From NCBI GenBank assembly GCA_903861125.1, contig CAIOTF010000037.1, positions 1 through 64,000 on the forward strand: a stretch of 64,000 bases of DNA, read 5' to 3'. The notes under the pieces are model-generated. The model ran no database searches. It was not told the DNA's origin and saw only the letters and a list, made by a program, of their open reading frames with translations. Both the position numbers and the translations under genes were made by a program. Positions 1 to 7,178 of this stretch are shown one piece after another. This DNA comes from an uncultured Ignavibacteriota bacterium (GTDB taxonomy: Bacteria; Bacteroidota; Ignavibacteria; UBA10030; UBA8401). Numbering within the stretch: position 1 is the first letter of the stretch; every line of letters starts with the position of its first letter.

Positions 1-126
1 GATCAGTCCCGACAAAAAACATCGGGATGCTAAAAACGCACAATTCACAAACATAGCGACCGCGTAAAAAAGTCGCCACGCAGCCCCCAAAGGGGTCCCT
101 TTGGGATTAGCTCCAGTCCGTTAGGC
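1..126 (+). repeat. Right part of a long attC-like site (attC-0)
   Basis: The window opens inside the same repeat that separates later cassettes. It contains the TCCCGA/TCGGGA hairpin, the hairpin CCAAAGGGGTCCCTTTGG and the L'-like GGATTAGCT, then the core GTTAGGC at 120-126. The cassette with the HigBA-like module starts at 121. The left half of the site lies outside the window. Confidence 0.7.
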
Positions 127-142
127 AGCCTTGAAGTGGCAG

Positions 143-454
143 TTATCGAGGGAGAATACGAGAGAGGGAGTTTTTAGGTGTCTTTAATGTTAGTAAAGAT
201 TTAACAAGAAGATCGATTGTAACCGTTGGGTCGCCGGATTCCATTTTCGCAACACGAGATTGACTCGACTTAATCATTTTGGCAAAGTCTTTTTGAGTAA
301 TCTTTAATGATCTACGCCGTTTTTGAAGGTTTTTGCTCAATGAGAGCTTGAGTTCAATATATTCGGCTTCCTGTTGATTGAGATTAAGGAATTCATCAAC
401 AGTTCCAATTCTCCAACCGGCTGCTTCAAGTTTCTTTTGTTTGTTCTTTTCCAT
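143..454 (-). CDS. XRE/HigA-like antitoxin
   Basis: This 103-residue protein is the likely DNA-binding antitoxin of a toxin-first (HigBA type) module. Residues about 40-95 form a helix-turn-helix of the XRE class, with the recognition segment around KITQKDFAKMIKSSQSRVAKME. The N-terminal part (AAGWRIGTVDEFLNLNQQEA, then YIELK) is typical of antitoxins paired with Gp49/HigB-like toxins. It starts 16 bases after the toxin stop, so the two genes are one transcription unit. In this family the antitoxin neutralises the toxin and represses the shared promoter; a palindrome upstream of the toxin (815-834) is a good operator candidate. The module is antisense to the cassette direction, so it would need its own promoter. 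Family assignment is firm; the exact subfamily name is an inference. Confidence 0.85.
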   Translation of the reverse strand: MEKNKQKKLEAAGWRIGTVDEFLNLNQQEAEYIELKLSLSKNLQKRRRSLKITQKDFAKMIKSSQSRVAKMESGDPTVTIDLLVKSLLTLKTPKNSLSRILPR

Positions 455-470
455 AATTGGCTCCTGTTAA

Positions 471-803
471 TTATTCAGCATCATACAAGCGAATTCTTCT
501 TTTGCATTGATCTATGATATTCTTGGGTGTTTGTTGTGTTTTCTTCTTAAAAACATCAAGAATAATGATAGCATCCGGATCAATACGATAGACTAATCGC
601 CATATCGTTGTTTCATCAGTAATCCGTAATTCATGACAACGTGGGCCTATCGATGGCATTGGACGGCACCAAGGCAATGATATCAATTCGCCGCGTTGCA
701 GTTTGCGGAGAAGGAATCCAGTTTCTATTCTCGCGGCCGGCGACATCGGCGGAGTTTTAACTTCGCCATGAAGCCAGGCAAGGGGTTTGTGATCGTTGCT
801 CAT
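471..803 (-). CDS. RelE/HigB-like toxin (phage-derived Gp49-like)
   Basis: This 110-residue protein precedes the XRE antitoxin on the minus strand. The features PPMSPAARIETGFLLRKLQRGE, GPRCHELRI and WRLVYRIDPDAIIILDVFKKK match the Gp49-like/HigB toxin family, whose members are ribosome-dependent mRNA endonucleases. The conserved LRI, WR..Y and VFKK elements of the fold are present and the length is normal. Its start at 803 lies just downstream of a palindrome and a recognisable promoter. Such modules stabilise large cassette arrays against deletion, which explains their frequent presence in chromosomal integrons. Toxicity here is inferred from family only. Confidence 0.85.
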   Translation of the reverse strand: MSNDHKPLAWLHGEVKTPPMSPAARIETGFLLRKLQRGELISLPWCRPMPSIGPRCHELRITDETTIWRLVYRIDPDAIIILDVFKKKTQQTPKNIIDQCKRRIRLYDAE

Positions 804-811
804 GTTGAAAT

Positions 812-840
812 AAGATATGTCATATCTGACATATAGTCAA
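812..840 (-). promoter_or_regulatory. Promoter and palindromic operator of the HigBA-like module
   Basis: The perfect palindrome ATATGTCA-TATC-TGACATAT (815-834) sits directly upstream of the toxin start. Read on the minus strand, TTGACT (840-835) is followed after 17 bases by TATCTT (817-812), so the palindrome fills the spacer of a sigma-70-like promoter. This is the classic layout for autorepression by an XRE antitoxin. The promoter calls are by eye; this lineage may use other consensus elements. Confidence 0.6.
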
Positions 841-867
841 GAATTAAAATATTCAATAGAACAGGCT

Positions 868-1196
868 GCCTAACCAACGGCTCAAGTTGATCCTTCGACT
901 CGTCCGCTGGTGCGGACTCGCTCAGGATAATCTCTGCAAGCGCTGACCTGCCTGGCGGCAGGCAGGCGCGCAAAAGTTATGAGTGTTGAGATTTCTAAAT
1001 ACAACTTACGAGACGAAACAGCATTTTTAATCCCGCCAAAGAGCGGCGGGATGCAAAGAACGCATTTAAGACTTTAATCAACCCGCTGTAACGCCCGCCA
1101 AACCGCCAAATGGACGGCGGTCAAGAAAGACGGCGGGCAAGTTGCAACGCGGCCCCCCAAAGGGGTCCCTTTGGGATTAGCTCCAGTCCGTTAGGT
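868..1196 (+). repeat. Long attC-like site, attC-1 (329 bp)
   Basis: The core GCCTAAC (868-874) opens the site and GTTAGGT (1190-1196) closes it. Near the ends, AGTTGATCC (885-893) can pair with GGATTAGCT (1174-1182) through seven Watson-Crick and two G-U pairs, like the L boxes of attC. Between them are hairpins also found in the other sites, plus a segment unique to this copy. The cassette-1 start GTTAGGCAGCC (120-130) is the reverse complement of GGCTGCCTAAC (864-874). Confidence 0.72.
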
Positions 1197-1226
1197 GCGA
1201 TTTAATCAGCAGTCAATAAATTAATT

Positions 1227-2261
1227 ATGAAAAGTTATATTCTCTTGTGTGTTTTACTATTTCTGTTCTCGCTATTTTTTTTGCAATGCACAAACGATGC
1301 GAAACCATATCAAAGTAGTCCTCTTGATTATAAATGGAGTGCAGATACTATTGATGGACATTTATATTCCATTTGGGGTGGTTCTTCAAACAATGTATAT
1401 AGCGTGGGTTGGGGAAATATGTATAGATTCGATGGGCACTCATGGACACGTGTAACATTGTCAATTGGAAGTTTTAGTTTATATAAGATACATGGCTTTA
1501 GTAATTCAGATATTTGGGCAGTTGGGAGTCTATCATATTTGGTAAACGATAAAATTCAAGATTCAAGCATAATACTACATAACAATGGTGGGGGTTGGTA
1601 TATCGCGTTGCAAGGTAAATCAAGAATGTTGTTTTCTATTGGCGGTCAACAAAATAATGCCTGGGTAGGTGGTATTAATAAAACATTCTATTCTTACGAC
1701 GGTAAATCTTTCAAGAGAGAGACGCTTCCGAATATGTATTCAGGCAATGACAGTATTTATTCTGATATCGTTTCCATAGCAAAGGGGGAAAATGATATTG
1801 TTTATGCTTTAGTCTACATACACTATCTTAATAGCAATGCTCCTGATATTCGTGAAGTTTATATGAAAAACGGAAATTCTTCATGGATTAAAAGTGATTC
1901 AAACTTAACCTACTTCTCATCGAGATTATGGGTGAATCATTCAAATGAGCTAATTGGACTCGGGAATTACCCCAAAATTAAACGTGGTTCAACTTGGTCA
2001 AATTATTTACCGTTTGATACTGTTTCTGCTATTGCAATAGCTGGTAGTTCAAACAATAATTTGGTCGTGGCTGGAAATACCAAATCATATCCAACTTATT
2101 CTGCGGTGTATTACTACAATGGAACAAATTGGACGTTAATACCTGCGTTGTCATTCCAAGAAGTCCGGCCATTGGATATTGCCTATTTCGATGATCAGAT
2201 ATTTATTCTATGTAGTGTTTCTAACTCTGGAAAGACAGTTATCTTTAAAGGACATCTATAG
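1227..2261 (+). CDS. Lipoprotein with beta-propeller-like repeats
   Basis: This 344-residue protein is the single gene of its cassette. A lipoprotein signal ends at about residue 21 with the lipobox FFLQC, so it is probably exported and lipid-anchored. The mature part carries spaced WGGSSNNVYSVG and FDGHSWTRV-type elements, which recur as IWAVG, AWVGGINKTFYSYDGKSF and YYNGTNWTLI. This resembles bacterial beta-propeller proteins with WG.s..dvyaVG repeats. There are no catalytic motifs that I recognise. Base composition is clearly more AT-rich than that of the right half of the window, as for most genes in the array. Function is unknown; surface binding is only a guess. Confidence 0.7.
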   Translation: MKSYILLCVLLFLFSLFFLQCTNDAKPYQSSPLDYKWSADTIDGHLYSIWGGSSNNVYSVGWGNMYRFDGHSWTRVTLSIGSFSLYKIHGFSNSDIWAVGSLSYLVNDKIQDSSIILHNNGGGWYIALQGKSRMLFSIGGQQNNAWVGGINKTFYSYDGKSFKRETLPNMYSGNDSIYSDIVSIAKGENDIVYALVYIHYLNSNAPDIREVYMKNGNSSWIKSDSNLTYFSSRLWVNHSNELIGLGNYPKIKRGSTWSNYLPFDTVSAIAIAGSSNNNLVVAGNTKSYPTYSAVYYYNGTNWTLIPALSFQEVRPLDIAYFDDQIFILCSVSNSGKTVIFKGHL

Positions 2262-2307
2262 AGCAATTGTAAATATTATTTGATTTAGAGAAATAATCTC
2301 AAATCGC

Positions 2308-2606
2308 ACATCCCACTCGCTCAAGTTGATCCTTCGACTCGTCCGCTGGTGCGGACTCGCTCAGGATAAACTCTGCAAGCGCGACCGCGGTTTGAAAAAT
2401 GTCTCAAGTGTCGTGAAACGAACCGACAACATACGATACGATAAGAGATCAGTCCCGACAAAAAACATCGGGATGTTAAAAAAACGCACAATTCACAAAC
2501 ATAGCGACCGCGGCACAACGTCCGCCAAACCGCCAAATGGACGGCGGTCAAGTCGCCACGCAACCCCCAAAGGGGTCCCTTTGGGATTAGCTCCAGTCCG
2601 TTAGAA
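2308..2606 (+). repeat. Long attC-like site, attC-2 (299 bp), degenerate left core
   Basis: The left core reads ACATCCC (2308-2314) where ACCTAAC is expected from the cassette start GTTAGGTGCGATTT (1190-1203). The flanking AAATCGCAC (2301-2309) still matches exactly, so the core itself has mutated. The right core is GTTAGAA (2600-2606). The interior has the same hairpins as attC-3 and attC-4. Loss of the AAC triplet would be expected to weaken excision of this cassette. Confidence 0.68.
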
Positions 2607-2632
2607 CGCAACCTTTAAGAAAGGATTCCACG

Positions 2633-3220
2633 GTGAAAATAAGATATATTATTATACTTTTTCCCCTGCTTCTGTTGTTTATTATTCCATTGGATACAAT
2701 AATTTCTCAGGTAAATCAGTATGATACTTCAGGATGGATTGATGTATTTGAACCAACGGTAAAGGCATCCTTTAAGCGTCCGGCAAAATGGAAAAAACGG
2801 GAAGATGGATCTGGAAAAGGTATATATTTCAATCCGGATCAGCCAATGTTTGATGATCAAGGTAGATCAATTACTCCGATGATAGGTGTCTCTAATGTTG
2901 AGGACCCAAAAGATGTAGAAATCTACTTGAAAAGTATTAACTCTGGACAGTTTGAAAAGATGAGCACTAAAAACTATGACTATTATGTCGCTATAATTAA
3001 TTGGAAAAACAGACAACAAATGTACATTTATATTGAAGTAGAGAAAGGCAAACGTTATTTAGGATGTTCTTTGGTTCCATACAGTAGTGACCCTTCATCG
3101 AAAAATTTTGAAGTTCAATTACGTGCGATGGTTGAAACATTTAAATTTAATAAATCAACGAATAGTGAAAAAAAAACTGACGACAAAATACAACTTAATG
3201 GACATTGGAAAGTTGATTAA
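2633..3220 (+). CDS. Hypothetical exported protein
   Basis: This 195-residue protein has a hydrophobic N-terminus (residues 4-26) without a lipobox cysteine, so it is probably periplasmic or anchored by an uncleaved signal. The body contains VKASFKRPAKWKKREDGSGKGI and VETFKFN near the end. This is the layout of small periplasmic proteins with a PsbP/DUF1795-like fold, in which a signal is followed by a ~150-residue sandwich ending in a ...F.F segment; that similarity is weak. A lysine-rich tail follows residue 178. It is the only gene of its cassette. No function can be assigned. Confidence 0.65.
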   Translation: MKIRYIIILFPLLLLFIIPLDTIISQVNQYDTSGWIDVFEPTVKASFKRPAKWKKREDGSGKGIYFNPDQPMFDDQGRSITPMIGVSNVEDPKDVEIYLKSINSGQFEKMSTKNYDYYVAIINWKNRQQMYIYIEVEKGKRYLGCSLVPYSSDPSSKNFEVQLRAMVETFKFNKSTNSEKKTDDKIQLNGHWKVD

Positions 3221-3236
3221 TAAATATTTGGTTGCG

Positions 3237-3502
3237 TTCTAACCAGCCCCTCAAGTTGATCCTTCGACTCGTCCGCTGGTGCGGACTCGCTCAGGATAAA
3301 CTCTGCAAGCGTGACCGCGGTTTGAAAAATGTCTCAAGTGTCGTGAAACGAACCGACAACATATGATACGACAAGAGATCAGTCCCGACAAAAAACATCG
3401 GGATGCTAAAAACGCACAATTCACAAACATAGCGACCGCGTAAAAAAGTCGCCACGCAACCCCCAAAGGGGTCCCTTTGGGATTAGCTCCAGTCCGTTAG
3501 GC
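3237..3502 (+). repeat. Long attC-like site, attC-3 (266 bp)
   Basis: TTCTAAC (3237-3243) opens and GTTAGGC (3496-3502) closes the site. The cassette in front starts with GTTAGAACGCAACC (2600-2613), and GGTTGCGTTCTAAC (3230-3243) is its exact 14-base reverse complement. Internal hairpins include TCCGC-TGGT-GCGGA, TCCCGA/TCGGGA and CCCAAAGGGGTCCCTTTGGG. The two cores of this site do not match each other (TTCTAAC versus GTTAGGC); the match is within the cassette. Confidence 0.78.
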
Positions 3503-3526
3503 GTTGCTATAGAAAGAGGTGCTAAA

Positions 3527-4042
3527 ATGAAAATTTTTTTCTTAAAAATACTGCAAGTGTTTTTATTTACTCTTATTCTTGTTGGTTGTAAAGAAGATGA
3601 TGAAGTTGTAACACCAATTCAACCTCTACCAGACAATCAACATAAAGTCACAATTACTCAAGGAGTATGGGGGGATGTATTATTTCTGGAGGGTGATTTC
3701 ATGCCTTCATATGGTGCTCATTCCAACGGAGGCACAATTAAACCCGTTGAGAGAGAAGTGTTTATTTATGAAGCAGCAAAATATGTTGATGTTGTTGGGG
3801 ATACTCTCAGGCCATATTTTTTATATAAGATAGATACGAAATTTATAACTAAAACCGTATCTGATAAAGATGGCTTTTTTCAAGTATCGTTGGATCCTGG
3901 ATTGTATAGTTGTTTTGTTAAAGAGGATTCATTTTACTGGGCAGGTGGAGGTGATGGTAACGGTGTGTATATGGCTGTTAATGTAAAATCGAATTTAGTC
4001 ACCAAAACTCAAATTAATATAGATTACAAAGCAGTTTATTAA
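3527..4042 (+). CDS. Lipoprotein, carboxypeptidase-regulatory-like fold
   Basis: This 171-residue protein has a signal ending in the lipobox ILVGC (cysteine about residue 21) followed by an acidic KEDDE linker, typical of surface or outer-membrane lipoproteins. Near residues 125-150 the pattern SDKDGFFQVSLDPGLYSCFV resembles the end of a carboxypeptidase-regulatory-like beta sandwich, in which a ...DG.F...L.PG.Y pattern is conserved. It is the only gene in its cassette, starting after an AAAGAGGT ribosome-binding site. The role is unknown. Confidence 0.68.
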   Translation: MKIFFLKILQVFLFTLILVGCKEDDEVVTPIQPLPDNQHKVTITQGVWGDVLFLEGDFMPSYGAHSNGGTIKPVEREVFIYEAAKYVDVVGDTLRPYFLYKIDTKFITKTVSDKDGFFQVSLDPGLYSCFVKEDSFYWAGGGDGNGVYMAVNVKSNLVTKTQINIDYKAVY

Positions 4043-4048
4043 CGCAAC

Positions 4049-4314
4049 GCCTAACCAGCCCCTCAAGTTGATCCTTCGACTCGTCCGCTGGTGCGGACTC
4101 GCTCAGGATAAACTCTGCAAGCGTGACCGCGGTTTGAAAAAAGTCTCAAGTGTCGTGAAACGAACCGACAACTTACGATACGACAAGAGATCAGTCCCGA
4201 CAAAAAACATCGGGATGCTAAAAACGCACAATTCACAAACATAGCGACCGCGTAAAAAAGTCGCCACGCAACCCCCAAAGGGGTCCCTTTGGGATTAGCT
4301 CCAGTCCGTTATAC
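4049..4314 (+). repeat. Long attC-like site, attC-4 (266 bp) with non-matching cores
   Basis: The left core is GCCTAAC (4049-4055) and the right core is GTTATAC (4308-4314). They are not complementary, but the left core matches its own cassette start (GTTAGGCGTTGC at 3496-3507 against GCAACGCCTAAC at 4044-4055), and the right core matches the end of the next cassette. The interior is almost identical to attC-3. Confidence 0.78.
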
Positions 4315-4343
4315 GGCACTGCAACAACAGACATAAGGAAGGT

Positions 4344-5165
4344 ATGAAGCAAGTATTTTTGTTGGTTTCTTTTATGTTCTCTTTTTTGCTAGCTGTAAAT
4401 GCTCATGCTCAAAATCTATCACTTCCAGAAGGTGCTCAAACGAAATGGGTTGTGGATGGGCCTGAAGAGATTGTCAGTTATCTAGTATTTGATCCATTAA
4501 CTGTTAAAGAGAAAATTCCATCGTTTCTCCGGTTCATTACAATTAATGAGCTTGCTGTTGAACAAATACCTTGGGCAAAAGAGCATTTAAGTAAATATCC
4601 TGCACATGCGGATTGGGGTATTTCATTTCTTGAAATCGTCAAAATGAAAACATTTGATATAGACGGACGCAGACCCAAATGGCCTGAAAATGGAGCTATG
4701 GCTTTATGGTTTGCTCGCGTAGCACAGTCAGATTCGACAAATGAACTGGGTCAAGGAAAACCATTTCTGGCTTTGGAATTTTGGATGCCCGATAGTATAT
4801 ATGTTAGTTATATGCGCAATAAAGGGCACTACGCTAGCTATGGAGATGTGCGACTTCACAAGAATTCAGAAGGCAAGTGGATGGGATCTATTGATGTCGC
4901 TGGATTGAGTGTAGCCTGCGAGTGTATGCCTTCTCGAAGTGTCGAAGGCTTTGGATCGAACGGTATGCAGGTAATTATTCCACCTGCAAAATCTGGCGTA
5001 ATGAGTATTGTTCGAGTAGCTTTCGCTGGACATCAGGAGCAGTTATGCGAGGAAGATGCCACTTGGAAATTTAAAGGTGTTCATCCCCTGGTTAACGGAA
5101 TGATATTAGGACCTTCAAGTTTTCAGTTTGGATACAGTCTCATAGGAGGTGCTTACCTCCGATGA
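4344..5165 (+). CDS. Hypothetical exported protein
   Basis: This 273-residue protein has a clear signal peptide: a hydrophobic stretch to about residue 20, then a NAHAQ cleavage site. The mature protein has segments such as EIVSYLVFDP, WPENGAMALWFARV and FLALEFWMPDSIYV, and a short cysteine-containing SVACEC motif. I do not recognise the family; an acetoacetate-decarboxylase-like fold came to mind, but the evidence is thin. It is the only gene in its cassette, preceded by AAGGA eight bases before the ATG. Confidence 0.62.
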   Translation: MKQVFLLVSFMFSFLLAVNAHAQNLSLPEGAQTKWVVDGPEEIVSYLVFDPLTVKEKIPSFLRFITINELAVEQIPWAKEHLSKYPAHADWGISFLEIVKMKTFDIDGRRPKWPENGAMALWFARVAQSDSTNELGQGKPFLALEFWMPDSIYVSYMRNKGHYASYGDVRLHKNSEGKWMGSIDVAGLSVACECMPSRSVEGFGSNGMQVIIPPAKSGVMSIVRVAFAGHQEQLCEEDATWKFKGVHPLVNGMILGPSSFQFGYSLIGGAYLR

Positions 5166-5186
5166 GAAGTGATAAATAACAGTGCC

Positions 5187-5470
5187 GTATAACCAGCGGC
5201 TCAAGTTGATCCATCGACTCGTCCGCTGGTGCGGACTCGCTCAGGATAAACTCTGCAACCGCGACTGCGGCTTAAAAATGTCTCAAGTGTCGTGAAACGA
5301 ACATACAACTTACAAAACGAAATATTATAACGAATTCACAATTCGGTGCGCAAGTCCGCAGTAAAACGTCCGCCAAACCGCCAAATGGACGGCGGTAAAG
5401 AAAGACGGCGGACAAGTCGTCACGCAGCCCCCAAAGGGGTCCCTTTGGGATTAGCCGCCATCCGTTAGGC
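5187..5470 (+). repeat. Long attC-like site, attC-5 (284 bp)
   Basis: GTATAAC (5187-5193) opens and GTTAGGC (5464-5470) closes the site. CAGTGCCGTATAAC (5180-5193) is the exact reverse complement of the cassette start GTTATACGGCACTG (4308-4321). This copy has GCGGCT on the left and AGCCGC on the right as a perfect 6-bp L-box pair. It lacks the TCCCGA hairpin but has the GTCCGCC/GGCGG hairpin. Confidence 0.76.
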
Positions 5471-5484
5471 ACTATGGAGGAAAT

Positions 5485-6177
5485 ATGAAATCAATGATTA
5501 AATATTTATCAGTAATTATAATCACAGTTAATATTGTATACAGTCAAACAATTTCAATTGGTTTAGGTTCTGGCATCAATATGATTCAAGGGAATAATTT
5601 TTACACGGAAGATTTTGGCAGAATTGGTTTATATACACAAAAAAACGGTACACAAACAAATTTTGCAGGTTTGGGGTTAAAAAACGAATACGATTTATCA
5701 ATAAATGCAAAAATTGGATTTTCTAGTCTTCCGGTAATATTTATTGCACAATTACACTATTTGCCGATGAGAGGAAATCAGAGTGTTGAAATGTGGGATT
5801 TTTTAGCAACACACAGTCATTATGAAAATGTTAAAACAATAAATGATATTTGGTCGTATGGTTTTGGTTTAAGATATAATGCGGAATTTAATAATCTGTA
5901 TCCATTTTGTAGTGCCTCATTTCTAATAAATAATTGGAACAATGCAATATTGCAATTTGATTATCAGGAACATCTTTCTACGTGGGCACAATATAAAAAT
6001 GGTATCAGGTATGGTTACAATATCAGTATGGGTTTGGGATATAACATTAGCGATCTTTTTGAAATTGAGATTGAAGGAAGTTATAGCTTATTGAATGAAT
6101 ATAACAGAAGAGATGGGGAAGTTAAGATGAATACAGTTAACACACAGTTTAAAACTTATTATACAATTCTCCCATAG
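5485..6177 (+). CDS. Outer-membrane beta-barrel-like protein
   Basis: This 230-residue protein has an N-terminal signal (hydrophobic residues 5-18, cleavage after VYSQ). The mature chain consists of alternating glycine/aromatic beta-strand segments, for example TISIGLGSGINMI, WSYGFGLRYNAEF and YGYNISMGLGYNISDLF. This is the usual look of small 8-10 strand outer-membrane barrels. The ATG follows GGAGG with six bases between. No function can be inferred. Confidence 0.65.
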   Translation: MKSMIKYLSVIIITVNIVYSQTISIGLGSGINMIQGNNFYTEDFGRIGLYTQKNGTQTNFAGLGLKNEYDLSINAKIGFSSLPVIFIAQLHYLPMRGNQSVEMWDFLATHSHYENVKTINDIWSYGFGLRYNAEFNNLYPFCSASFLINNWNNAILQFDYQEHLSTWAQYKNGIRYGYNISMGLGYNISDLFEIEIEGSYSLLNEYNRRDGEVKMNTVNTQFKTYYTILP

Positions 6178-6178
6178 T

Positions 6179-6382
6179 GCCTAACCATATTAAAAAGGAA
6201 CTAGTCAACAAATAAAGTACCCCTGTTCGCATCATGCACTAAAATGATTCTAGTTGCCGCTACAGACGTTCTTTAGAAATAGGAAAGGTTAATAAATACT
6301 GACAACATACGTTCACGATATTTATCCGGAAAGAAAACCACGCACTGGAACGTTTCACGTAATTTAACTCCAGTTGTTATGT
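6179..6382 (+). repeat. attC-like site, attC-6 (204 bp), different interior
   Basis: GCCTAAC (6179-6185) opens and GTTATGT (6376-6382) closes the site. CCATAGTGCCTAAC (6172-6185) is the perfect reverse complement of the cassette start GTTAGGCACTATGG (5464-5477). The interior does not share the long hairpin block of attC-1 to attC-5, so the variable part can be replaced independently of the cores. The right arm TTTAACTCCA matches the usual arm. Confidence 0.66.
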
Positions 6383-6401
6383 TGCTTATCAAAATAATTC
6401 A

Positions 6402-7091
6402 ATGTCAAAATCAGTAATAAATATTATCCTATACGTAGTGTGTTGCAATTACACAATAGGACAAAATAAATATGTAGGCGAAAAAAAAGGAGTGGTAGCA
6501 TATACGGTTTCAACCTTAACAGTGGATACAAGAACAATGATTGGTGCTCAGATTGCATATAACAAAGATGGAAGGAATAGCGTTGGTTTTAGATACTTAT
6601 ACGGTAAAGATCCTTCTTTAGATGGAATTGGCATTTATTATGAAAATGGTCTTATAAGACCAGTAAGCAACACAAGCATAGGTGTAAATTTATTTTTATT
6701 CGGTGCTAAAACATGGACGAAGAATGTTCAAGTACAATCATTTGAAAACATTTACAAAGAAAATGGTGGTGGATATGATCACTCAGTTGCAATAACAAAA
6801 GAAGTAACAATAGAAGGTCAATTTGGAACAGTTGGATTTGAATTTTATTTACATTCAACAGATGAGCCAGTCTTACTTGAACCTAGTATACGATTTGCTC
6901 ACACATTTTCAAAAAATCCTGCAAAATATGGAGATGAACAATCTTCGTATAATTCAATAGTATTGGAATTCGATTTGATATTTAATCGGAGCGGTGACAA
7001 TATTATTTTGTTTACTCCTGGTTTCACATACTTTGATAAATATAAAAGTTCACTGGCATTCAAAAGTTCGTTTATTCATTCATTAAAATAA
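6402..7091 (+). CDS. Hypothetical exported, barrel-like protein
   Basis: This 229-residue protein begins with a signal-like hydrophobic segment (residues 5-17, then NYTIGQ). It continues with strands such as TMIGAQIAYNKDG, SVGFRYLYGKD and GTVGFEFYLHS, which suggests an outer-membrane or surface beta-structure. The start lacks a strong Shine-Dalgarno sequence, as often in this lineage. It shares its general character with the gene of the preceding cassette but no obvious sequence identity. The function is unknown. Confidence 0.6.
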   Translation: MSKSVINIILYVVCCNYTIGQNKYVGEKKGVVAYTVSTLTVDTRTMIGAQIAYNKDGRNSVGFRYLYGKDPSLDGIGIYYENGLIRPVSNTSIGVNLFLFGAKTWTKNVQVQSFENIYKENGGGYDHSVAITKEVTIEGQFGTVGFEFYLHSTDEPVLLEPSIRFAHTFSKNPAKYGDEQSSYNSIVLEFDLIFNRSGDNIILFTPGFTYFDKYKSSLAFKSSFIHSLK

Positions 7092-7098
7092 AATCGCA

Positions 7099-7155
7099 AC
7101 CTAACAGTCGCTCCCCACTACAGAACAGCGGGACAAAAGGCAGCTGATAAAAATG
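7099..7155 (+). repeat. Left half of an attC-like site (attC-7), truncated
   Basis: ACCTAAC (7099-7105) with upstream GCAAC matches the cassette start GTTATGTTGC (6376-6385) at nine of ten bases. It is followed by GTCGCTCCCC, an L-like arm also seen at 11571 and 12972. No right core is visible before the next gene at 7179, so the site looks truncated. A right half of the long type appears at 9520-9610. Confidence 0.5.
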
Positions 7156-7178
7156 TCATTTATTCACATAACAGGATT

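Noticed and set aside
1161-1180. CCAAAGGGGTCCCTTTGG hairpin as a terminator
   Set aside because: It has no T-run and always stands at the same distance from the right core, so it is part of the attC interior.
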